Shown here one piece after another: positions 1 to 7,112 of a DNA stretch of 14,726 nt. The translations under genes and the position numbers were made by a program. Numbering within the stretch: position 1 is the first letter of the stretch; each line of letters opens with the position of its first letter. The notes beneath the pieces were generated by a model. It ran no database searches, was not told where the DNA came from, and worked only from the letters and a program-made list of their open reading frames with translations. Origin of the DNA: CAZIDL01 sp964537825 (lineage in GTDB: Bacteria > Bacteroidota > Bacteroidia > Flavobacteriales_D > CAYVSK01); assembly GCA_964537825.1 (NCBI GenBank), contig CAZIDL010000060.1, positions 1-14,726 of the forward strand, given 5' to 3'.

Positions 1-782
1 CGATCTTTAGCGCCGATAAGACCTTCGCTCGGGACATGGTGATGGAAACGGCTTCTCACCATGGCCGCCTGATGCTGATAGATAAAGATTCCGCGAAGGA
101 GTCCACTGGCCATGGGTCCCCGCTCGCCCATTTGGTCCACGGAGGACCGGGACGTGCAGGAGGGGGTGAAGAGCTCGGCGGTATCCGAGGCGTGATGCAT
201 CACTTGCAGCGGTGTGCCCTCCAGGGCCATCCGAGTACGCTCACCCATGTGACGGATCGCTACCTGGAAGGAGCGGAGAAGCCTGAAGCCGAAAAGCATC
301 CTTTCAAACAACTTTTCGATGATCTGGAGGTAGGGGAAACGCTCACGACCCACAAGCGAACGATCACCGAGACCGATATCGTCAACTTCGCCAATATCAG
401 CTGGGACAATTTCTACGCCCATACCGATATCACGGCTGTTGGTGGTGAGGACGATCTCTTCGAAGACCGTGTAGCGCACGGTTACTTCATCATGTCAGCG
501 GCCGCAGGTCTTTTCGTGAATCCTGAAAAAGGACCGGTGTTGGCGAACTACGGGATCGATGAACTTCGCTTCACGAAACCCGTCTACCCCAATACGACGA
601 TCCAATGTCAGTTGACCGTGAAGGACAAGGCCTGGAAGGAGAAGCGTGAAGAGAATGAGATACCGCGAGGAGAGGTCCGATGGCGCGTCGAGGTGACCGA
701 CGATGAAGGGGAGACGGTGATGTTGGCCACCATTCTGACCTTGATCCGTCGGCGAGAGAAGGAGGATGAGGTGATCATCTGA
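1..782 (+). CDS. paaZ: PaaZ, bifunctional oxepin-CoA hydrolase / 3-oxo-5,6-dehydrosuberyl-CoA semialdehyde dehydrogenase, C-terminal part
   Basis: The 5' end lies outside the window; the frame is open from base 3 and stops with TGA at 780-782. PaaZ opens the oxepin-CoA ring in phenylacetate degradation and oxidises the resulting aldehyde; it is cytosolic. Visible first is the tail of the aldehyde dehydrogenase domain, with AKESTGHGSP and a glycine-rich HGGPGRAGGGEELGG typical of PaaZ. A MaoC / R-hydratase domain follows from about base 300. Its catalytic pair is readable as Asp (405-407) and His (420-422) in the segment WDNFYAHTD, with the same five-residue spacing as Asp561/His566 of E. coli PaaZ. 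The following segments VAHGYFIMSAAAGLFV and ANYGIDELRF are family signatures. About 260 residues are present of roughly 680 usual. A crotonase gene follows 46 bases downstream on the same strand, as expected for a paa operon. Internal ATGs near base 36 are not starts, because the domain is continuous upstream of them. Confidence 0.95.
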   Translation, partial: IFSADKTFARDMVMETASHHGRLMLIDKDSAKESTGHGSPLAHLVHGGPGRAGGGEELGGIRGVMHHLQRCALQGHPSTLTHVTDRYLEGAEKPEAEKHPFKQLFDDLEVGETLTTHKRTITETDIVNFANISWDNFYAHTDITAVGGEDDLFEDRVAHGYFIMSAAAGLFVNPEKGPVLANYGIDELRFTKPVYPNTTIQCQLTVKDKAWKEKREENEIPRGEVRWRVEVTDDEGETVMLATILTLIRRREKEDEVII

Positions 783-784
783 AT

Positions 785-819
785 AATCCCAAATTCCTAA
801 TCCTAAATCCCAAATTCCA
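785..819. repeat. Degenerate heptamer tandem repeat, five units
   Basis: The spacer between paaZ and the crotonase gene consists almost entirely of five 7-base units with consensus AATYCYA: AATCCCA, AATTCCT, AATCCTA, AATCCCA, AATTCCA. The 13-mer AATCCCAAATTCC occurs perfectly twice (785-797 and 806-818). The spacer is far more AT-rich than its flanks. It ends just before the SD-like AAAAGGA (820-826) of the next gene, so it lies in the operon transcript. Its function is unknown. Confidence 0.85.
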
Positions 820-828
820 AAAGGACTT

Positions 829-1596
829 ATGAGCAACGAAGAAGGCGGCGTCGAACTGAACATCGAAGAAGGGATCGCTTGGATCACCTTCCATCACCCC
901 AAAAGCAACAGCCTTCCGGGTGCGGTCCTGAACGAATTGGCCGGGACCATCGACGAGGAAGGACAGGACCCCGAGGTGAACGTGCTCGTTCTTCAAAGCA
1001 AGGGTGAAAAGGCTTTTTGTGCCGGAGCATCCTTCGATGAGTTGACCGCTATCAAGGACGAGAAGCAGGGTAAAGAGTTCTTCATGGGTTTTGCCCGCGT
1101 GATCCTTGCGGCCAAGGATTGCCCCAAGCTCATCATCGGGCGTGTTCAAGGAAAAGCTGTTGGAGGAGGTGTGGGAATGGCTGCGGCCACCGACTACTGC
1201 CTTGCCACCGATTCCGCGAACATCAAATTGAGCGAATTGGCCCTTGGGATCGGACCCTTTGTGGTCGGGCCGGCGGTCTCCCATAAGATCGGTCGGGGCA
1301 ATTTCGCCGCAGTAACGATCGATACGGAGTGGAAAGACGCCAGATGGGCCAAGGAGAAAGGGCTCTTTGTGGAGACCTACCCCAGTATCGAGGAATTGGA
1401 CGAGGCCGTGAAAGCGCTCGCTGAAAAGCTCGCCGGTTACCACGACCAGGCCATGAAGGAGCTCAAACAGATCTTCTGGCAGGGAACCGAGGATTGGGAT
1501 TACCTCCTGGAGGATCGTGCTGAGCAGAGCGGTCGCCTCGTCCTTTCCGACTATACGCGGAACGCCATCAAGGCCTTCAAGGCCAAGAGCAAGTGA
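829..1596 (+). CDS. Enoyl-CoA hydratase/isomerase (crotonase) family protein, probably of phenylacetate catabolism
   Basis: A 255-residue protein of normal crotonase length. ATG at 829 is preceded by AAAAGGA four bases or so upstream, a reasonable ribosome binding site. The two oxyanion-hole segments are visible: FCAGAS (residues 63-68) and GKAVGGGVGMA (108-118). The position that carries the first catalytic Glu in classical hydratases (the GGGCELA motif) is Gly here. The second acidic position is present as Glu136 in LSELALGIGP. One-acid crotonases are often isomerases or other specialised members, so PaaG-like isomerisation of epoxy-phenylacetyl-CoA, or PaaF-like hydration of dehydroadipyl-CoA, are both possible; I give no symbol. 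Placement directly after paaZ, separated only by the heptamer repeat, supports a role in the same pathway. The gene is convergent with the protease gene downstream (21-base gap). Confidence 0.88.
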   Translation: MSNEEGGVELNIEEGIAWITFHHPKSNSLPGAVLNELAGTIDEEGQDPEVNVLVLQSKGEKAFCAGASFDELTAIKDEKQGKEFFMGFARVILAAKDCPKLIIGRVQGKAVGGGVGMAAATDYCLATDSANIKLSELALGIGPFVVGPAVSHKIGRGNFAAVTIDTEWKDARWAKEKGLFVETYPSIEELDEAVKALAEKLAGYHDQAMKELKQIFWQGTEDWDYLLEDRAEQSGRLVLSDYTRNAIKAFKAKSK

Positions 1597-1612
1597 GCAT
1601 GAACATTGGAGC

Positions 1613-1636
1613 CTTGCTTATCGCTGGATGAGCAAG
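1613..1636. terminator. Possible hairpin between convergent genes
   Basis: CTTGCTTATC (1613-1622), loop GCTG, GATGAGCAAG (1627-1636) forms a 10-bp stem with one G-U wobble and a four-base loop. It lies 17 bases after the crotonase stop and overlaps the last codons and stop of the opposing protease gene, so it could serve both transcripts. No T-run follows on either strand, so an intrinsic terminator is only a guess. Confidence 0.35.
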
Positions 1637-4600
1637 CGCTCCACTTTCGTGCCCTCCTCGTTCTGCATCTTCAGAAAATAGACACCTGCAGCTTGCTCGC
1701 TGAGGTCGATGCGCATTTCATTGCCGCTGACCTCCTCGATGCGACGGACCTGCTTGCCGTAGCTATCGGTGATGAGCAGTTCCCCTCCTTCCCGCAGGAA
1801 GCTCCCTTCCAGCAGGAAGCGACCGCGGCTCGGATTCGGCCTTAAGCGAAGGGAAAGCTCTTTGTTCTGTTCTTCTATGGAAGGGCAAACGGTGAGCTTG
1901 GCCGCTCCTCTGGGGCGGCAATAAGGAGTTCTGACCTCCCAATCGTAGAAGAAGTAATAGTAGTCATAAGGTGCGGAGCTGGCACTGCTACGCTCGATCG
2001 TCAGCATATTGCTGATGGAATACGGATAGCTCGCACCGGATTCGTTCCGGTAAAGGTCAGGTCCCTGGGCTACGCCGAGCTGATGATCTTCTCCGACCGG
2101 GATCTCGAAATCCAATGTGATACGCTGTTCTCCGTCAGGAATGTAGATGGTGGTGTCCTCCAGGATGGTCCCACTGGAATCGCGGAGCTCGATGGTCCGG
2201 TCCTTGCCTCCGTCCGCGTAAACCTTAACGGAGATCAGTTTGCTCGGCGTATCGCAATCGAAGATCAGGTGCTGATCGTAGGAGAACATTTTCCCAGGAC
2301 CGAAGCTGTTGTCGGAAGGGCCGAGCTTTTGAGAGGCCGGAACGCTCTCAGCGTAGTAAGTTTTCGATGCGTTTAGATTACCCGTGTTGAGCGTATCTCC
2401 CGTTTGGATGACCGAATCGCTGAGCGCACTTTCGTACCAACGGATCGAGTTGCCGTTCCCGGCGTTCGCTATGAGCTGTCCCTTTTCTTCATCGCAGATC
2501 GTATCGCCGGTGGTCATCGGAGGGTTCGGTCGGTCGACCGTGATAAGATCGGTCTTGAGGGTGGAATCCCTCCCGTAGCTATTGGAGACCCTCAATTCCA
2601 CGCTATAGGTCCCGTCCTGATCGTAAAGGTGAACAGGGTTCGCTGCACTGCTCGTATCACCGTCACCGAAATCCCAGTAATAATTCTGGGGCACCCCCTG
2701 ATAGGTTTTCTCGAAAAAGCGGATCTTACCACTACAGGAGTTCGTTTTATTCGCATAAAAGTCCGCTCTAGGTGCTGCGTTGGGTTCGGTACAGGTCCAA
2801 TCGATCCTGAAACCGCTCCTGTTCACGTATTGATCGGAATGGAGCTGGATCGTGATCGACCCTCCGGACGAACTGACCGAATTCGGAGGGGGTCCCGAAT
2901 TGCAATACGTTCCGATCAGTGGATCGCTCGTGCTCGTGCCATCGTAGACGGAAACATAGTCGTAATCGCAGTCCTGAGCGGTGCTGGCATCCCCTGCTTC
3001 AACACTGAAATCGATAAAGTCCAATGAGACGCTGGAGGCCCCCTGGGGAGAAATGGTTATGTAGGAATCCTCCTGGTTGGGATAATTCCCGTTCGGTCCG
3101 CCACTATCGAAGAGGGTTCCCGTGCATGAGGTGATGGTATTTCCCCATCCGGAAGTGGGCATGGAGATCTTACAGGGGACCTTCGGGGAGATCGTGATCT
3201 TATCATCCACCGTATTGGTGTCGCTTCCACATCCCCCGCTCACCATAAGGGTCACATCGTATTGGCCGGTATCGCTGTAGGTGTAGGAAGGGAATGGGCC
3301 TGAGGCTGAATCACCGTTCCCGAAGGCCCAATGGAAGCTCGTCCCATTGGCGGTCTGTGAGGTAAAGTCCACCGTGAGCGGTGCATTGCAGGCACTGTCC
3401 TTGCTCACCTTGAGATCTGCCACGACGTTCGGGTTGTAAGGGTCGCCCACATTGACCGCGTGCCAAGCGTTCGCGGTGGTCTTATGAGCTTTGGAGCAAG
3501 CTCCGTAAAGATCGATGGCCGAACGGATCGCGTAAAAGCGAGCATCCGCGTATTCGGAGCCTTGGCCCAGGTAATTGACAAGATTGCGATAAGCGATCGC
3601 TGCTGCTGTATCCCATCCGACGCTGGTCACATTGTAGGAGTCCCCAACGCTGTTCGTTCCGGAACCGCCTTCTACCATAAGGTAGAACCAATAGTTCTGC
3701 ACCCCGCTGTTCGTGTGAACCCCTCCATTGTCGTTGCTTCCGCTGTACCAATCCGTTCCCAGATAGGTGTCCGGGTCGCCGAAACTCTTGGGGTCGGCCA
3801 TGTCCCGAAGTGCTCCGATATCTTCTCCCATCTTCCAATCTGCGTTCCCCGGCTTGGCGAATTGCTCGATAGCGTTCCCGAAGATGTCGCTGAAGGATTC
3901 GTTCAAGGCACCCGGTTCGTCCTGATAGACCAGGTCGGCGGTTTGGCTCGTAAGCCCATGCGTGATCTCGTGTCCACAGATATCCAGTGCCGTGAGCGGG
4001 TTGTTGCCGTTACTGCCGTCCCCATAGGTCATCCGCTGGCCGTCCCAAAAGGCGTTGCCATAATCCTGATCGTAGTGAACGTAACTAAGGAGTTTGAACC
4101 CCTGGTCATCGATGCTGTTCCGATTGTGTTCCTGCCAGAGGTAATCGTAGGTCATCTCCGCCCCCCAATGGGCATCCCCGGCGTACTCATCTTTCTGGGC
4201 ATTGGCGTTGTCCCAGTAATTGTTGCTGTCGATGAAGTCCACCGCATTGTTGTAATCGGTGCCTTGGTTCATGTCGTAGGTCTCGATACCGTTCCCTCGT
4301 CCGCTCTCCCGAAGACGGTAACTGTTGGGTCCGGTACTGTCAGCTACGATGGTGCGTGTTCCGCTATAACCGGTCACTGCTGTCCCGGTATCGTCCACGC
4401 TCTTGATGATGGGATCCTTATAGAGCTGTTCCCCTGTCACAGCATCGATGTAATGCTCCGCGCGGCTGATCGGTTCATGGGCATATATGTTGAAGCTGTA
4501 GGCGAGGCGCTGTTCATCCTTCTGGATATTGCCAGAAGCCGGCACGATACGGAGCCTTCCCTCTGGGAAATAACTCGTGTCAGGATCTCCTGTGAATTCC

Positions 4601-5133
4601 CTTAGCCAGTTTTCGGCTCCAGGATGTTCCCACTTGTAACTTTTTGCTCCGACCCGTTGAAGGGCGGTCTTTCGGGCTTCTTCTTCGGAAATGGCGGGGG
4701 TGGACGGAAGGTCCCTGAGTCCGCTGAAGAGGATCCCGTTGAAAGAGCGGACCTTTCCGTTCCGAACGTGAGCGATGCATTCGCCTCCGATAACCGGTAT
4801 ACCGTTCACGCGCTGTTCGTAACGAACGTGCTCCCATCCTTTGCGGTCTCGGTTCCGACCGACCTCGACCAGTTCGGATCGCAACCCGTCGAAGCGCTTT
4901 TTCAGCCAGGCTTTGAAGTCCTCCGCAGGGATACCTTCTCCCTCGCGGAAAAGGACAAAGGATGGAACCTCGCGATCGTAGGACAAGCGAACGATAGTGG
5001 CCCGTTCGATCCGTTCGCTAGCCTCTGCGTCCCTAAGGACCACGTGATCCTCCTTGCCTGCAAAGCTTTTGAAGGAGATGAAGAGGGCATTAAGAAGAAA
5101 GAAAAGGGTGATGGAGCGTATACGGAATGCCAT
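1618..5133 (-). CDS. Secreted M4 (thermolysin-like) metalloprotease with PKD, CUB and T9SS sorting domains
   Basis: 1171 residues. Residues 1-26 form a signal peptide (basic start, FFLLNALFIS core, SFAG end). An FTP-type propeptide (about 85-140) and a PepSY-like segment (about 148-235) follow. The M4 catalytic domain spans about 250-565: zinc motif H388-E-I-T-H392 with catalytic Glu389, third ligand Glu412 in NESFSD, and the thermolysin-type His473 in GGVHTNSG. Then come a PKD domain (572-648, HWAFGNGDSA), a CUB-like domain (654-781, with DYDYVSVYDG), a second PKD (787-866, YWDFGDGD), an Ig-like segment (about 870-932), an unrecognised beta-rich region (about 933-1084), and a C-terminal T9SS type A sorting domain (about 1090-1171, RPNPSRGRF, AAGVYFLKM). 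It is inferred to be exported by Sec, translocated by T9SS and activated by propeptide removal; the substrate is probably extracellular protein. All catalytic residues are intact. ATG at 5133 is supported by the signal peptide and by a TAnnTTTG box just upstream. Confidence 0.95.
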   Translation of the reverse strand: MAFRIRSITLFFLLNALFISFKSFAGKEDHVVLRDAEASERIERATIVRLSYDREVPSFVLFREGEGIPAEDFKAWLKKRFDGLRSELVEVGRNRDRKGWEHVRYEQRVNGIPVIGGECIAHVRNGKVRSFNGILFSGLRDLPSTPAISEEEARKTALQRVGAKSYKWEHPGAENWLREFTGDPDTSYFPEGRLRIVPASGNIQKDEQRLAYSFNIYAHEPISRAEHYIDAVTGEQLYKDPIIKSVDDTGTAVTGYSGTRTIVADSTGPNSYRLRESGRGNGIETYDMNQGTDYNNAVDFIDSNNYWDNANAQKDEYAGDAHWGAEMTYDYLWQEHNRNSIDDQGFKLLSYVHYDQDYGNAFWDGQRMTYGDGSNGNNPLTALDICGHEITHGLTSQTADLVYQDEPGALNESFSDIFGNAIEQFAKPGNADWKMGEDIGALRDMADPKSFGDPDTYLGTDWYSGSNDNGGVHTNSGVQNYWFYLMVEGGSGTNSVGDSYNVTSVGWDTAAAIAYRNLVNYLGQGSEYADARFYAIRSAIDLYGACSKAHKTTANAWHAVNVGDPYNPNVVADLKVSKDSACNAPLTVDFTSQTANGTSFHWAFGNGDSASGPFPSYTYSDTGQYDVTLMVSGGCGSDTNTVDDKITISPKVPCKISMPTSGWGNTITSCTGTLFDSGGPNGNYPNQEDSYITISPQGASSVSLDFIDFSVEAGDASTAQDCDYDYVSVYDGTSTSDPLIGTYCNSGPPPNSVSSSGGSITIQLHSDQYVNRSGFRIDWTCTEPNAAPRADFYANKTNSCSGKIRFFEKTYQGVPQNYYWDFGDGDTSSAANPVHLYDQDGTYSVELRVSNSYGRDSTLKTDLITVDRPNPPMTTGDTICDEEKGQLIANAGNGNSIRWYESALSDSVIQTGDTLNTGNLNASKTYYAESVPASQKLGPSDNSFGPGKMFSYDQHLIFDCDTPSKLISVKVYADGGKDRTIELRDSSGTILEDTTIYIPDGEQRITLDFEIPVGEDHQLGVAQGPDLYRNESGASYPYSISNMLTIERSSASSAPYDYYYFFYDWEVRTPYCRPRGAAKLTVCPSIEEQNKELSLRLRPNPSRGRFLLEGSFLREGGELLITDSYGKQVRRIEEVSGNEMRIDLSEQAAGVYFLKMQNEEGTKVERLLIQR

Positions 5134-5155
5134 AATAGGATGATGGGTTCTTTCT

Positions 5156-5163
5156 CAAAGGTA
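5156..5163 (-). promoter_or_regulatory. Bacteroidota -7 box for the M4 protease
   Basis: On the minus strand this reads TACCTTTG, an exact match to TAnnTTTG. It would place transcription start near 5150, giving a leader of about 16 bases before the ATG at 5133. I see no TTTG -33 element at a suitable distance. Confidence 0.45.
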
Positions 5164-5269
5164 GGGGATCTTCTTCCGATATCGGTGAGGGTCTCCAAGA
5201 GCATTGCCTTTATCTTGGGATATAAGGGGGCTTCCGGAAACCTAAGCCCGGCTCTCGGACTTTTTTTCT

Positions 5270-5277
5270 CAACTTTG
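5270..5277 (+). promoter_or_regulatory. Weak -7-like box upstream of the YceI-like gene
   Basis: CAACTTTG differs from TAnnTTTG at one base and lies 14 bases before the ATG at 5292, after a T-rich run (5261-5267). No -33 element is apparent. If used, the leader would be only about 8-10 bases. Confidence 0.25.
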
Positions 5278-5291
5278 CATAAAGGCTTTTC

Positions 5292-5846
5292 ATGGGGATC
5301 TTCAAAAGCCTCCCTTTGCTCTTCTGCTTCCTGCTAGCTCCTTCGCTCTGTCTGAATGCTCAGGAGCTATACCGCACGGTGGATGGAAAGGTTCAGATCC
5401 ACGGCCGGACCGATAGTGGATCGATAACAGCCAGGAGCGATCAGCTTTTCGTAAGAGTTGATCACGAGACGGGAGATCTTTTCATGAAGCTCGATCAAGG
5501 GACTTTGCACACAGGGGTCGGTCCCATCGACCGACGCTTGGATTCCCTCCCGGAAGGACCGATCGTTTTCAAAGGCCGCTTGAAAAGGGGAGGCTTCGAT
5601 CCGAACCGGTGTTATTCGGCCACACCTCTTCGGATCGTGGGAACGATGAGCTATTCCGGGAACGAATGGGATCTGAGCGGGAAAGGGGAGTTCAAGAGCC
5701 GTTTCAGTAACGATCGGATCCCTTGTTTGCTCCAGATAGCTTTTGAGATCGATGTAGGTGATGCCGATATAGAAGGCTTTTTGCCTGGATTTAAAAAAGA
5801 TGTGCAGTTCCATATCCTCCAGGCCTTGCTAAACCCGAAGATGTGA
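5292..5846 (+). CDS. Secreted YceI-like protein
   Basis: 184 residues. Residues 1-23 are a clear signal peptide (MGIFKS, a Leu/Phe-rich core, then LNA before QE). The mature part reads as alternating beta strands. Its pattern (DGKVQIHGRTDSGSITARS, then HETGDLFMKLDQGTL, later a GPIVFKGRL and GTMSYSG-type strand) resembles YceI-family lipid-binding beta barrels, but this is a weak pattern match and not a firm assignment. There is no lipobox, so a periplasmic location is likely. The stop TGA at 5844-5846 shares its last base with the ATG of the response regulator gene (TGATG), so the two are almost certainly co-transcribed and translationally coupled. The protein may therefore be a sensor accessory or a target linked to that regulator; this is inference from context. 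Confidence 0.6.
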   Translation: MGIFKSLPLLFCFLLAPSLCLNAQELYRTVDGKVQIHGRTDSGSITARSDQLFVRVDHETGDLFMKLDQGTLHTGVGPIDRRLDSLPEGPIVFKGRLKRGGFDPNRCYSATPLRIVGTMSYSGNEWDLSGKGEFKSRFSNDRIPCLLQIAFEIDVGDADIEGFLPGFKKDVQFHILQALLNPKM

Positions 5847-6526
5847 TGGCCATCCAACTGATCATAGTGGACGATCACAGGATCTTCCGGAGCGGTATCC
5901 GTTCGTTGCTCGAGGACGAAGAGCATATCGAGATCGTGGGAGAAGCAGCGGATGGGCAGGAAGCGCTCAGGCTGATCGATGAGCAGAAGGTGGATGTCGT
6001 CCTTATGGACATCAACCTGAAGGACAGTTCAGGGATCCATACCACCGCACGCATCCGTCGAGAATTCCCTTCGGTCAATGTCCTGGGACTGACGATGCAC
6101 GAGGAAGGGTATGTGATCGAAGAGATGATGGATGCGGGAGCTATGGGGTACATCTTCAAGGATGCGGAGGAAGAGGAACTTCAGGAAGGCCTCAAAAAAG
6201 TCGCTAACGGAGAGCGCTTTTTCTCCAACGCTGCTTCGGAGCAGCTTATCGAACACCTTCGGAAAAAAGAAGGGGAGGGGATGATCCGGAAAGGACCGGA
6301 GCTGACCGAGCGGGAAGTCCATATCCTCTCACTGATCGCCCGTGAACTCACGAACAGCGAGATCGCGGAAGACCTGAGGATCAGTCCGAAGACCGTGGAC
6401 GGACATCGGCGCAACCTCCTGCAGAAGTTCGAAGTGCGGAACAGTGTGGGGTTGATCAGGGCAGCGATGGTACGCGGTTACATCTCCCTGGATTCCCATG
6501 AGCAGGGGGATGAAGGAGGTAAATAA
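5846..6526 (+). CDS. NarL/FixJ-type response regulator with LuxR DNA-binding domain
   Basis: 226 residues from ATG 5846; a GTG one codon upstream (5843) is in frame, but the TGATG overlap with the preceding stop favours the ATG. The receiver domain (about 3-120) has the acidic pair Asp9/Asp10, phosphoacceptor Asp55 in VVLMDIN, switch Thr83 and Lys105 in GYIFKDA, all canonical. The LuxR-type helix-turn-helix occupies about 151-214 (LTEREVHILSLIA, SPKTVDGHRRNLLQKF). It should bind DNA as a phosphorylated dimer. The TPR-HisKA_2 kinase about 620 bases downstream is the likely partner, a pairing common in Bacteroidota. A strong hairpin begins one base after the stop codon. Target genes cannot be told from the sequence; its own operon with the secreted YceI-like protein is a candidate. 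Confidence 0.93.
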   Translation: MAIQLIIVDDHRIFRSGIRSLLEDEEHIEIVGEAADGQEALRLIDEQKVDVVLMDINLKDSSGIHTTARIRREFPSVNVLGLTMHEEGYVIEEMMDAGAMGYIFKDAEEEELQEGLKKVANGERFFSNAASEQLIEHLRKKEGEGMIRKGPELTEREVHILSLIARELTNSEIAEDLRISPKTVDGHRRNLLQKFEVRNSVGLIRAAMVRGYISLDSHEQGDEGGK

Positions 6527-6527
6527 G

Positions 6528-6559
6528 GGAAAACCCCTAGTCCGGAACAGGGGTTTTCC
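6528..6559 (+). terminator. Strong hairpin after the LuxR-type regulator gene
   Basis: GGAAAACCCCT (6528-6538), a 10-base loop, then AGGGGTTTTCC (6549-6559) gives a perfect 11-bp stem one base after the TAA. No U-tract follows the stem (ATCGTTCC), though the 3' arm contains TTTT. It is likely a terminator or attenuating / mRNA-stabilising hairpin separating the first regulator from the second regulator and kinase. Confidence 0.7.
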
Positions 6560-6622
6560 ATCGTTCCGAATAGCGCATTGCGGGATTCCTTTGAAGTGAA
6601 AAGCATCAAAAAAGACCCCGCT

Positions 6623-7075
6623 ATGCATCAGCTAGAAATTCTGCTCATCGACAAGGACCCTTTGACCAATTCCGCTCTGGAAGTACTGCTGAGCGATGAT
6701 GAACGGCTTCATATCTCCGGGAATGCAAGAGACGAAGAGGAGGCTTTCAAGCTTCTCGACCAAAGAGGAGCTGACGTCGTCCTTATGGACATCAATGTGA
6801 ACAACAAGACCTGCTTCCGTCCGCTTCAGCGTTTAAAACGCCAATTCCCGGAACAGAAGGTCCTGGCACTGCTCTACGAAGAACAGGAGGTCATCGAAGG
6901 GGTCCTGCAGAGCGGGGCGGAAGGATATTTCCTCAAGGACCAGGACCTTGGAGAACTCGCCGATGCGCTCGTCGAAGTCCACGAGAACGGCAGCTTCCGT
7001 CCGAAGGTCATAGGCGTGGAAGAGCCGGATCCTGAAAAGCTCCTTTCCATGCAGGGGAGGGAGCCGTCCTTCTAG
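6623..7075 (+). CDS. Receiver-only response regulator, partly degenerate
   Basis: 150 residues from ATG 6623. An in-frame TTG at 6578 would add 15 residues that lie outside the receiver fold, and alignment to the regulator upstream begins at this ATG. The protein aligns along its whole receiver domain with the gene at 5846: phosphoacceptor Asp56 in VVLMDIN and Lys105 in GYFLKDQ are kept. The acidic pair is altered to IDKD (second Asp replaced by Lys11), and the switch Thr is replaced by Leu84 in VLALLYEE. After the receiver there are only about 25 residues and no LuxR helix-turn-helix, so it cannot act as its neighbour does. It could be a phosphate sink, a protein-interaction regulator of the kinase, or a decaying duplicate. 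A near-match -7 box (TTCCTTTG, 6586-6593) precedes it. Confidence 0.82.
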   Translation: MHQLEILLIDKDPLTNSALEVLLSDDERLHISGNARDEEEAFKLLDQRGADVVLMDINVNNKTCFRPLQRLKRQFPEQKVLALLYEEQEVIEGVLQSGAEGYFLKDQDLGELADALVEVHENGSFRPKVIGVEEPDPEKLLSMQGREPSF

Positions 7076-7112
7076 ACCAGTAGTTCACCCGGTCTTTTTG
7101 ACAAGATCCCGG

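Noticed and set aside
775..1443. 222-codon minus-strand frame opposite the crotonase gene
   Set aside because: The opposite strand encodes an intact crotonase; the translation shows no domain, and the N-terminal or C-terminal parts include the translated heptamer repeat.
3460..4605. 381-codon open frame on the plus strand opposite the M4 protease
   Set aside because: It is antisense to the catalytic domain of a clear protease, has a low-complexity Val/Ile-rich translation without recognisable motifs, and follows from the codon bias of the real gene.
6513..6520. Perfect Shine-Dalgarno-like AAGGAGGT
   Set aside because: It encodes part of the C-terminal residues of the response regulator and no start codon follows within a usable distance; the hairpin lies directly behind it.
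6578..6622. TTG start for the receiver-only regulator
   Set aside because: The added 15 residues lie outside the receiver fold, and the upstream paralogue aligns from ATG 6623.
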